A stretch of 64,000 nucleotides of DNA. Origin: an uncultured Clostridia bacterium. Its GTDB lineage: Bacteria > Bacillota > Clostridia > Saccharofermentanales > Saccharofermentanaceae. This document shows, one piece after another, positions 1 through 8,725 of this stretch. Made by a program: the position numbers and the translations under genes. Below the pieces are notes generated by a model, which saw only the letters and a list, made by a program, of their open reading frames with translations, was not told the DNA's origin and searched no databases. The DNA is taken from contig CAMHSJ010000002.1 of assembly GCA_946187935.1 (NCBI GenBank), forward strand, positions 62,001 through 126,000, read 5' to 3'. Numbering within the stretch: position 1 is the stretch's first letter; every line of letters starts with the position of its first letter.

Positions 1-1
1 T

Positions 2-229
2 GCCATCCTCGCTATCATCGTAATGCACGATGCCATGAACGTCAGGCTCGAATCGGGCAAGCAGGCTCATCTTCTCAATATCATGACCGAGCATATGGAG
101 AAGCTGACAGGCAAGGATCTTAACAACGATGAGAAACTCAAAGAACTCCTCGGACACACGCCTACTCAGGTCGGCGCAGGTTGTGCGCTCGGTCTTGTGG
201 TGGCAATAATCTTTCATTTGGTATTCTGA
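2..229 (+). CDS. Divergent PAP2 family protein (DUF212), 3' part only, truncated by window start
   Basis: Open frame from base 2: AILAIIVMHDAMNVRLESGKQAHLLN...GHTPTQVGAGCALGLVVAIIFHLVF; matches the C-terminal pattern of DUF212 proteins (D-A-x-x-VR...GKQ...LGHTP.QV..G...G). Confidence 0.78.
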   Translation, partial: AILAIIVMHDAMNVRLESGKQAHLLNIMTEHMEKLTGKDLNNDEKLKELLGHTPTQVGAGCALGLVVAIIFHLVF

Positions 230-232
230 TTT

Positions 233-1144
233 ATGATCTACACAGTTACTCTTAATCCCGCTTTGGACAAGACTTTCAGATCGCCCGATTTTGCTTCAGG
301 CTCTGTCAACAAGGTAACTCTCTTAAGACAGGATCCGGGCGGAAAGGGCATAAATGTATCCAAGCTCCTTAACAAGCTTGGAGTTGAGAGCTGCGCATGC
401 TGTCTTTTGGGCGGCAGGGCAGGATCAGAAGTAAATGCGATGCTCGGTTCTTTCGGGATGGACTATATAGCTGAGCCTATCTCAGGTACGACAAGAACTA
501 ATATCAAGATCTCAGATTCCAAGGGCGTTACTACAGAGATAAACGAAGTAGGCCCGGGCTTTGATTCTATAGGCTACAACGGACTTAAGGACAAGCTTTT
601 CGAAAAGGTCACAGAAGGAGACATCGTTGTCCTGTCAGGCAGCCTTCCCGTCGGTGCTCCCGACAGCATCTATGCCGATCTTATAAGAGAGCTTAAGGCT
701 AAAGGCTGCAAGGTAATGCTAGACAGCTATGGCAAGCCCCTTGAGCTTGCACTTGAAGAATCTCCTTTCTTTGTTAAGCCCAACAATGAGGAACTCGGCA
801 TCAGCGATAATATCGAAGAATGCATCGCCAAGGCAAGAGAGCTTGCATCGACATGTGTTGAAGAAGTCATAATCTCCCTGGGAAGCAAGGGAGCCGTATA
901 TTGCGATAAGGATGCCTGTTATGTAGGCTATCCGGCAGACATCACGCCTGTATGCACAACAGGCTGCGGTGACTCGATGGTGGCAGGCATGTGTTATGCT
1001 AAGCAAAACGGCCTTACGGGCAGGGATGCATTTGAATTTGCCTGCGCCTGTTCTGAGGCAGCCGCTCTTACTGACGGCACTGATGCGCCTGATGAGGCAG
1101 CCGTAAGGAGCTTTATCGGCAAGCTCAGGATCGAGAAGGTATAA
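233..1144 (+). CDS. fruK: 1-phosphofructokinase (PfkB/ribokinase superfamily)
   Basis: MIYTVTLNPALDKT...GGKGINVSKLL...GSLP.G.P; C-terminal TTGCGDSMVAG catalytic motif. Confidence 0.88.
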   Translation: MIYTVTLNPALDKTFRSPDFASGSVNKVTLLRQDPGGKGINVSKLLNKLGVESCACCLLGGRAGSEVNAMLGSFGMDYIAEPISGTTRTNIKISDSKGVTTEINEVGPGFDSIGYNGLKDKLFEKVTEGDIVVLSGSLPVGAPDSIYADLIRELKAKGCKVMLDSYGKPLELALEESPFFVKPNNEELGISDNIEECIAKARELASTCVEEVIISLGSKGAVYCDKDACYVGYPADITPVCTTGCGDSMVAGMCYAKQNGLTGRDAFEFACACSEAAALTDGTDAPDEAAVRSFIGKLRIEKV

Positions 1145-1193
1145 AGCTTTTTCTTATTGATATTGATGAACAAATGTTCTACAATTATCTTAT

Positions 1194-3215
1194 ATGTTTA
1201 AGCTCAGATCAGATTTTAAGCCATCAGGTGATCAGCCTGAAGCCATAGATAAGTTAGTAGACGGCATCAATAAGGGTATGCGCGCCCAGACTCTTCTGGG
1301 TGTTACGGGTTCGGGCAAGACCTTCACGATGGCTAATGTCATAGAGCGCGTCCAGAGGCCCACACTGGTCCTCGCACACAACAAGACACTGGCAGGTCAG
1401 CTTTATGCAGAGTTTAAGGAATTATTCCCTGAGAATGCCGTTGAATACTTTATCTCTTACTACGACTACTACCAGCCTGAAGCTTATATCGCAGCAACAG
1501 ACACCTACATAGAGAAGGATTCCTCCATTAACGAAGAGATAGACCGCATGAGGCATGAGGCGACCAAGTCCATCCTTACCCGTGAGGACACCATAGTCGT
1601 TGCTTCCGTATCCTGCATCTACGGCATAGGTGAGAAGAGTGATTATCTGTCCCTTGTCCTGATGCTCGAGACAGGTCTTGAGATCCCAAGAGATGCTGTG
1701 ATGGGCCAGCTCATCAACATGCAGTACGACAGGAATGACTTCGAACTCAAGAGAGGATGCTTCAGGTGCAAGGGTGATATCCTTGATATCTGGACTCCTG
1801 ATTCGGAGAATACCGTCACGAGGATCAGTTTCTTCGGGGATGAGATAGACAAGATCAGCTATGTTGATGCCATTACCGGAAGAACGGAATATACCAAGTC
1901 CTATGCGGAGATCTTCCCGGCTTCCCATTATGCAACCGGAAGAGCCAAGTTAGTCAAGGCGATAGAGAGGATCGATTCGGAATTAGACATGCGTCTTCAG
2001 TACTTCAGGGACAAGGGCGATCCTGTTGCTGCTTACAGATTGGAGCAGAGGACCAGATACGATATGGATCTTCTCAATGAGACAGGCTTCTGCAAAGGCA
2101 TAGAGAACTACTCGAGACACATTGCGGGCAGGCAGGCGGGAGAGCCTCCCTGTACTCTGATGGACTTCTTCCCGGAAGACTTTTTGCTGTTCATAGATGA
2201 GTCGCACCAGACGATACCTCAGGTAAGGGCGATGTATAACGGCGACAGGGCACGTAAGGAGATGCTCGTAGATTACGGATTCCGTCTCCCTTCGGCATTC
2301 GATAACAGACCTCTTAAGTTCGATGAGTTCGAGCAGAGGATGGGGCAGACCATATTTGTATCTGCTACTCCTGCAGCTTATGAGAAGGAGAAGAGCTCTC
2401 AGGTGGTAGAACAGATGATCAGGCCTACAGGACTCCTTGAACCTGAGATCTTCATAAGACCTGTCGAAGGACAGATAGAGGATATCTTAGCAGAGCTTAA
2501 ATCCCAGAAAGCCAAGGGCGAGAAGAGTCTTATAATGACCCTCACCAAGCGTATGTCTGAAGACCTTACAGACTTCCTTGAGAAGGAAGGTATTAGGGTC
2601 ACATATCTTCACTCTGACATCAAGGCCGTTGAGAGGATGCAGATATTAAACCGCTTAAGGAACGATGAGATAGACGTAATAGTCGGTATCAATCTCTTAA
2701 GGGAGGGAATAGACCTTCCTGAAGTATCGCTTCTCATGATCCTTGATGCGGACAAGGAAGGATTCTTAAGATCTGAGACTTCACTTATCCAGATCATAGG
2801 AAGATGTGCACGCAATGAGAACGGACGCGTTATCCTCTACGCCGATGAGGTCACGGATTCCATGATGAACGCGGTCGGTGAGTCCAACAGGAGAAGAGAA
2901 ATACAGAAGAAGTTTAATGAGGAGCATGGCATTACTCCCCATACAGTTAAGAAGGCTGTCCGTGACGTCTTTGACATCGTGGCAAGTTCAGCCCGGGAAG
3001 CATCGGGCAAGCATTCGTCAAGGGGCAGGTCTGATAATAAGTCCGAGGTTTATTCCATCGTTGATAACGGTGAGTATAAAGGCACCAGAGAAGAGAAAGA
3101 CAAGCTTATCAACAAGCTTACACGTGAGATGGAACAGGCGGCCAAGGATCTTGAATTCGAGAAGGCTGCCGAGTTAAGAGACATAATAATCGAGCTTAAA
3201 GGAACAAAACAATGA
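1194..3215 (+). CDS. uvrB: Excinuclease ABC subunit B
   Basis: 673 aa; GVTGSGKTFTMANVI Walker A, YYDYYQPEAYI..TDTYIEKDSSIN, SATPAAYE, C-terminal UVR motif. Confidence 0.98.
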   Translation: MFKLRSDFKPSGDQPEAIDKLVDGINKGMRAQTLLGVTGSGKTFTMANVIERVQRPTLVLAHNKTLAGQLYAEFKELFPENAVEYFISYYDYYQPEAYIAATDTYIEKDSSINEEIDRMRHEATKSILTREDTIVVASVSCIYGIGEKSDYLSLVLMLETGLEIPRDAVMGQLINMQYDRNDFELKRGCFRCKGDILDIWTPDSENTVTRISFFGDEIDKISYVDAITGRTEYTKSYAEIFPASHYATGRAKLVKAIERIDSELDMRLQYFRDKGDPVAAYRLEQRTRYDMDLLNETGFCKGIENYSRHIAGRQAGEPPCTLMDFFPEDFLLFIDESHQTIPQVRAMYNGDRARKEMLVDYGFRLPSAFDNRPLKFDEFEQRMGQTIFVSATPAAYEKEKSSQVVEQMIRPTGLLEPEIFIRPVEGQIEDILAELKSQKAKGEKSLIMTLTKRMSEDLTDFLEKEGIRVTYLHSDIKAVERMQILNRLRNDEIDVIVGINLLREGIDLPEVSLLMILDADKEGFLRSETSLIQIIGRCARNENGRVILYADEVTDSMMNAVGESNRRREIQKKFNEEHGITPHTVKKAVRDVFDIVASSAREASGKHSSRGRSDNKSEVYSIVDNGEYKGTREEKDKLINKLTREMEQAAKDLEFEKAAELRDIIIELKGTKQ

Positions 3216-6200
3216 GCGGCTTCTGTCATCTGCATCTGCATACGGAGTATTCTCTTCTTGACGGTGCTATCAAGATCAAGGATCTTGCAGCGCGCCTTAA
3301 AGAGATGGGCATGACTTCCTGTGCAATTACTGATCACGGAGTCATGTACGGCGCGGTATCCTTTTATAAGGAGATGACAGCTAACGGCATCCACCCTGTT
3401 ATAGGCTGTGAGGTCTATGTTGCGCCGGGTTCCAGATTCGATAAGTCAGCGTCAGCTTCTGATTCCGATAAATACTATAACCACCTGGTGCTCCTTGCCA
3501 AGGATAACAAGGGTCTTATAAATCTTAACAGGCTCGTATCGGCAGGTTTTACCGAAGGCTTTTACAGAAGGCCGCGTATAGATGAAGATATTCTTTCCAA
3601 ATGTCATGAGGGACTGATATGTCTTTCCGCCTGCGTTGCAGGCAAGGTTCCGCAGAAGATCTTAGAGGGCGATCTCGACGGAGCCCTTAGCACTTGCGTG
3701 GAATACGACAGGTTATTCGGGAGGGGCAACTACTATCTTGAGATACAGGCCAACACAACCCCTTCGCAGGCCAAGGTAAACTCAGCTCTTGTAAGGATCT
3801 CCAATGAGACTGGCATACCTTTGGTCGCAACGAACGACTGCCACTATCTCAAGAAGTCTGACAGCGAAGCTCAGGATATCCTGCTCTGCATCTCGACAGG
3901 TGCCAGAGCAGACGATGAGAACAGGATGAGGATGTCTTGTGACGATTTCTATGTTAAGTCAGAGACCGAGATGAGACAGTTCTTCCCTGAGCTTCCCGAA
4001 GCGATAGACAATACTGTTAAGATCGCCTCGATGTGCAATGCCGAATACGATTTTAACACCATCCATCTTCCTGTTTATGAGATCCCGTCTGGATTCGAAG
4101 ATGCAGCTATGTACCTTACGGATCTTACTAAGAAAGGTCTTAAGAAGAGGTTCGAGGTCAATCCGCCTTCAGGTGACATAGAAGAATACTATAAGAGGGC
4201 AGAATACGAATTGTCCGTTATCAACAATATGGGATATACGGATTACTACCTCATAGTCTGGGACTTCATTAACTATTCCAAGACACACGGGGTCATGGTG
4301 GGACCCGGCAGAGGTTCGGGTGCAGGATCGCTCGTAGCTTATGCTATCGGAATAACGGACATCGATCCTATCAGGTATGCTCTTGTTTTCGAGCGTTTCC
4401 TTAATGTTGAACGTGTATCGATGCCTGACTTTGACGTCGATTTCGATGATGACAGGAGACAGGATGCCATCGACTATGTTATCCGTAAATACGGTGAGGC
4501 AAGGGTTGCGCATGTCATCTCATTCGGAACGCTTGCCGCCCGTGCTGCGATCAAGGATGTTGCCAGGGTATTGAACATGCCTATAGCGGACAGCAACAAG
4601 ATCACCAAGATGATACCTTTTGCGCCTGACATGACCATAGCAAAGGCCATGGAGATCAGCAGCGAGTTCAGGAGCTGCTATGAGACTGATATGGCGGCCA
4701 AGAAGGTAATAGACATGGCCATGAAGGTCGAGGGTCTTCCCCGTAATGCCAGCACGCACGCTGCAGGCGTTATCATATCAGGAAGCGACATAACGGACTA
4801 TGCGCCTCTCGCGGTCAATGACGATACGACTGTCGTACAGTTCGATAAATACAATGTCGAGAGCATCGGGCTTCTTAAGTTCGACTTCCTTGGCCTTCGT
4901 ACCCTTACTGTCTTAAGGGACTGCATAGATCTTGTTTCCGAGAATTACGGCAGGAACATCGATCTTGCCAAGATCCCTCTTGATGACAAGGATGTTTACC
5001 GCATGATCAGCAGGGGAGACACTACTGGCGTGTTCCAGCTTGAGAGCCGCGGCATGACTTCGTTCATGAAGCAGTTAGAGCCTGAGAGCTTGGAGGACAT
5101 AATCGCAGGGATATCACTTTACCGTCCGGGCCCGATGGATCAGATCCCCAAGTATGTTGACTGCAGGCATAACCCTTCGCACATCACATACGACCATCCT
5201 CTCTTGGAACCGATCCTTAATGTTACTTATGGCTGCGCTATATATCAGGAGCAGGTAATGCAGATAGTAAGAGATCTTGCAGGGTTTACCATGGGCCAGT
5301 CCGACATGATCAGGCGCGCCATGAGCAAGAAGAAGAGATCCGAGATGGAGAAGTACAGGCAGCTGTTCATTTACGGCGGCACGGACGATAAGGGCAGGAT
5401 TATTGACGGAGCAGTTAACAGAGGCGTTCCCGAGAAGACGGCATCCAAGATCTTTGACGATGTATCGGGTTTTGCGGGATATGCCTTCAACAAATCCCAT
5501 GCAGCCTGCTATGCGCTCGTAGGCTACTGGACAGCATATCTCAAGTACCACTATAAGACTGAATTCATGGCGGCTACTCTCAATTCATTCAGAGACGATC
5601 TCGGCAAGGCGTCTTACTACATAACCACACTCTCAGGAATGGGGATAGAGGTCCTGCCTCCTGATATCAACAGAAGCCGCGAGAAATTTACGACAGAAGG
5701 CGAAGGCAAGATCAGGATAGGTCTTTCAGTCGTTAAGAATGTCGGTGAAGCTCAGGTCATCTCTATCCTGAAGGACAGGGATGCCGCCGGTGAATATAAG
5801 AGCTTTGAGGATTTTCTGGTAAGGGCATCGAAGATCGGAGTTAAACGCAACACGGTCGAATCTCTCATCCTTGCATCAGCCCTTGATGCTTTCGGCTATA
5901 ACAGGGCAAGGATGGTGGCATGCGTGCAGACGGAGCTTGAGAAGCTCTCGCAGTCACAGAGCAATAATATAGAAGGGCAGCTCTCACTGTTTGACTTCCA
6001 GGACCAGATAGGCGGAGACACATCGATCTTCATCCCTGAAGTAAACGAGTACCCCGATGACGTTAAGCTCGGATATGAGAAGGAGATGGTAGGCATCTAC
6101 CTGTCCGGCAATCCGCTCGGATATTACGAGGAGCTTATACTTAAGACCATTACCTTTGATACGAGCGAGATAGACGAGATCGTTACAATGAAAGGTTACG

Positions 6201-6820
6201 AAGCCTTGGACGATAATGCCATGGTTTGCATGGCGGGCCTTGTTACAGGCAAGAAGACAGGCTATACCAAGCGCAAGTCTATGCTAGCCACTATTACCTG
6301 TGAAGACCTGTCAGGTTCTTTCGAGGTCTTACTCTACGGCAAGAGCTTCGATTTGTTTAACAAGATAGTCGATAAGAACAAGCCTTATATCTTTATAGGC
6401 AGGAGACAGATGAGGGAAGGAGAGCTCCTTACGCTTTTCGCTGACAGCGTGATAGAGCTTACCAAGGATCTTGATAAGGCAAGGGCCGCATTGTCGAATG
6501 ACAGGAGTTATTATTTTGCCCTCAAGGAAGCAGGCAGGAAGATAGAAGAGAGCAGGCAAGAGCTGCCCCCGGCAAAGAAAGAAGAACCCGGAACTTATAA
6601 TGCGCTCAGGATAAAGTTCTCGGGCAGTCCTAACGGCAGCGGGTTTAACAGGCTCCTGAACTTCCTGGTATATTTCCACGGCAATGTTCCAGTTGAGGTC
6701 GAGTTTACTTCTGATTCGAGCGTTATAAGGCTTGATAAGGTCTGCTTTATAGATCCTGACGAGGCTGTGTTGTCAGAACTTGCAAAATTGGTCGGAGAGG
6801 ACAATATTATATTTGTATAG
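3212..6820 (+). CDS. dnaE: DNA polymerase III subunit alpha (DnaE type)
   Basis: 1202 aa; PHP domain HLHLHTEYSLLDGA, GPGRGSGAGSLVAY, PDFDVDFDDDRR; start overlaps the uvrB stop (ATGA). Confidence 0.98.
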   Translation: MSGFCHLHLHTEYSLLDGAIKIKDLAARLKEMGMTSCAITDHGVMYGAVSFYKEMTANGIHPVIGCEVYVAPGSRFDKSASASDSDKYYNHLVLLAKDNKGLINLNRLVSAGFTEGFYRRPRIDEDILSKCHEGLICLSACVAGKVPQKILEGDLDGALSTCVEYDRLFGRGNYYLEIQANTTPSQAKVNSALVRISNETGIPLVATNDCHYLKKSDSEAQDILLCISTGARADDENRMRMSCDDFYVKSETEMRQFFPELPEAIDNTVKIASMCNAEYDFNTIHLPVYEIPSGFEDAAMYLTDLTKKGLKKRFEVNPPSGDIEEYYKRAEYELSVINNMGYTDYYLIVWDFINYSKTHGVMVGPGRGSGAGSLVAYAIGITDIDPIRYALVFERFLNVERVSMPDFDVDFDDDRRQDAIDYVIRKYGEARVAHVISFGTLAARAAIKDVARVLNMPIADSNKITKMIPFAPDMTIAKAMEISSEFRSCYETDMAAKKVIDMAMKVEGLPRNASTHAAGVIISGSDITDYAPLAVNDDTTVVQFDKYNVESIGLLKFDFLGLRTLTVLRDCIDLVSENYGRNIDLAKIPLDDKDVYRMISRGDTTGVFQLESRGMTSFMKQLEPESLEDIIAGISLYRPGPMDQIPKYVDCRHNPSHITYDHPLLEPILNVTYGCAIYQEQVMQIVRDLAGFTMGQSDMIRRAMSKKKRSEMEKYRQLFIYGGTDDKGRIIDGAVNRGVPEKTASKIFDDVSGFAGYAFNKSHAACYALVGYWTAYLKYHYKTEFMAATLNSFRDDLGKASYYITTLSGMGIEVLPPDINRSREKFTTEGEGKIRIGLSVVKNVGEAQVISILKDRDAAGEYKSFEDFLVRASKIGVKRNTVESLILASALDAFGYNRARMVACVQTELEKLSQSQSNNIEGQLSLFDFQDQIGGDTSIFIPEVNEYPDDVKLGYEKEMVGIYLSGNPLGYYEELILKTITFDTSEIDEIVTMKGYEALDDNAMVCMAGLVTGKKTGYTKRKSMLATITCEDLSGSFEVLLYGKSFDLFNKIVDKNKPYIFIGRRQMREGELLTLFADSVIELTKDLDKARAALSNDRSYYFALKEAGRKIEESRQELPPAKKEEPGTYNALRIKFSGSPNGSGFNRLLNFLVYFHGNVPVEVEFTSDSSVIRLDKVCFIDPDEAVLSELAKLVGEDNIIFV

Positions 6821-6840
6821 TCTTAAGGGAGGTGCTCATT

Positions 6841-7587
6841 ATGGAGAATGAATATTCCAAGCTTAACCGCATCATCAGGGAGTCAAAGCATATCGTATTC
6901 TTCGGAGGGGCAGGTGTTTCGACTGAGAGCGGGATCCCTGACTTCAGGAGCAAGGACGGTCTTTATAACCAGCATGATGTCAAGTTCGACCACTATTCTC
7001 CTGAATACCTTTTGAGTATAGACTGCCTGGTCGACAGACCTAAAGTGTTCTACGAATTCTACATGCAGAAACTGAATACCGCAGGAATCGAGCCCAACAG
7101 AGCCCACTATAAGCTTGCAGAGATGGAGAAGGCAGGCAAGCTCGACGGCATAATCACTCAGAACATAGACGGCCTTCATCAGAGGGCTGGCAGCAAGAAC
7201 GTACAGGAGATCCACGGTTCTACTCTCAGAAACTACTGCATGAAGTGTCATGAGAAGTATCCTGCTGATTTTATATTCAAGTCTGAAGGCCCTCTGCCTC
7301 TGTGTCCGAAGTGCGGCGGCATGGTAAGGCCTGACGTTACATTGTACGGCGAAGGACTTCCACAGACGGCCTGGATAGAATCAAAGAGGCTCATCTACAA
7401 TGCAGACTGCCTTATAATCGGAGGCACTTCGCTTGCGGTTCAGCCTGCCGCATCACTTGCTTATGATTTCCCGGGCAAGTATCTGATCATTATCAACAGG
7501 GATAAGACCGCCAGGGACAGGGGTGCTACGCTCGTATTCCACGACAATATCACCAAGGTACTGGATGCTATAGAGCTCGAAGACTGA
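6841..7587 (+). CDS. cobB: NAD-dependent protein deacylase, SIR2 family
   Basis: GAGVSTESGIPDFRS, TQNIDGLHQRAG, zinc CxxC pairs (CMKC, CPKC); ATG at 6841 preceded by GGGAGGTG. Confidence 0.93.
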   Translation: MENEYSKLNRIIRESKHIVFFGGAGVSTESGIPDFRSKDGLYNQHDVKFDHYSPEYLLSIDCLVDRPKVFYEFYMQKLNTAGIEPNRAHYKLAEMEKAGKLDGIITQNIDGLHQRAGSKNVQEIHGSTLRNYCMKCHEKYPADFIFKSEGPLPLCPKCGGMVRPDVTLYGEGLPQTAWIESKRLIYNADCLIIGGTSLAVQPAASLAYDFPGKYLIIINRDKTARDRGATLVFHDNITKVLDAIELED

Positions 7588-7667
7588 TAATCGTTAGTTT
7601 AATAAATCCCTGACAGTCTGTTTTGGTGTATAATCTGCCTGTTAGAAATTAGTCGGAGGATATACAT

Positions 7668-8723
7668 ATGGGCAGACTTTTATATGACGAGAGTAATCTT
7701 CCTGAGATCAATACTCTGGTTGCTCCCAATTATGACAATATAGATAAGGACAGTGTTGAACCTGCCAAGCGTGTAGGCGTGCTTACGAGCGGCGGCGATG
7801 CTCCCGGAATGAATGCTGCGATCAGAGCAGTAGTAAGAGCCGGTATCAACGCAGGATTTGAGATGTACGGCGTTACCAGAGGATTCCACGGACTCTGGAA
7901 GGGTGAGATCAAGCCTCTTGACGGCAGATCCGTTTCTGAGACATTGCAGCGCGGAGGTACATTCCTCATGACTGCAAGATCCAAGACATTTACGACTGAC
8001 CAAGGCGTTCTCAAGGGTGCGCGCATGATGGAGGCATATGAACTGGATGCTTTGGTCGTAATAGGAGGCGACGGATCTTATAAGGGCGCCAGGGCTCTTG
8101 CCAGGATCGGCATGCCTGTGATCGGCATTCCCGGCACGATCGACAACGACATAGCTTCAACTGAATACACGATAGGTTACGATACATCGATGAACACGGC
8201 CATGCAGTGCATCGACAAGTTAAGAGATACGGCGTCTTCACACGAGAGATGCAGCGTTATCGAAGTCATGGGCAGACATGCTGGATGGATCGCGCTCAAC
8301 GTAGGCATCGCCACAGGTGCTGAGAGCATCCTTATCCCAGAAGTTCCTTACGACTTCAACAGGGATGTATTAAGAGTGATCTTAGACGGACGCAATACAG
8401 GCAAGAAGCACTACATCGTTATCGTTGCCGAGGGCGTCGGACATGCGGATGATATCGCGAAGCAGATCGAAGAGGCTACAGGCATCGAATCCAGACCTAC
8501 TATCTTAGGCCACCTCCAGAGAGGCGGATCTCCTACCTTAAGAGACAGGGCTACTGCATCCCTCATGGGCATCAGGGCCATAGACTGCATCAAGGATAAG
8601 AGGTTCAACAGGCTCATTATCGAAAAGAACGGCAAGATCGATGACATAGATATCGAGGAAGGTCTTAACATGACCAAGACCATCACTCAGGATCTGATCG
8701 ATAATGCCAAAAGACTCGGCTGA
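7668..8723 (+). CDS. pfkA: ATP-dependent 6-phosphofructokinase
   Basis: LTSGGDAPGMNAAIRA, VVIGGDGSYKGA, PGTIDNDI, MGRHAGWIA; about 33 aa N-terminal extension before the canonical start; GGAGG RBS. Confidence 0.95.
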   Translation: MGRLLYDESNLPEINTLVAPNYDNIDKDSVEPAKRVGVLTSGGDAPGMNAAIRAVVRAGINAGFEMYGVTRGFHGLWKGEIKPLDGRSVSETLQRGGTFLMTARSKTFTTDQGVLKGARMMEAYELDALVVIGGDGSYKGARALARIGMPVIGIPGTIDNDIASTEYTIGYDTSMNTAMQCIDKLRDTASSHERCSVIEVMGRHAGWIALNVGIATGAESILIPEVPYDFNRDVLRVILDGRNTGKKHYIVIVAEGVGHADDIAKQIEEATGIESRPTILGHLQRGGSPTLRDRATASLMGIRAIDCIKDKRFNRLIIEKNGKIDDIDIEEGLNMTKTITQDLIDNAKRLG

Positions 8724-8725
8724 TC

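Noticed and set aside
2878-3177. 99-aa + strand ORF inside uvrB in another frame
   Set aside because: Out-of-frame overlap with the conserved UvrB C-terminus; no supporting motif.
7610-7634. pfkA promoter using CTGACA and TATAAT
   Set aside because: The -10 is good but the spacer is 13 bp; no credible -35 at 16-18 bp, so not listed as a feature.
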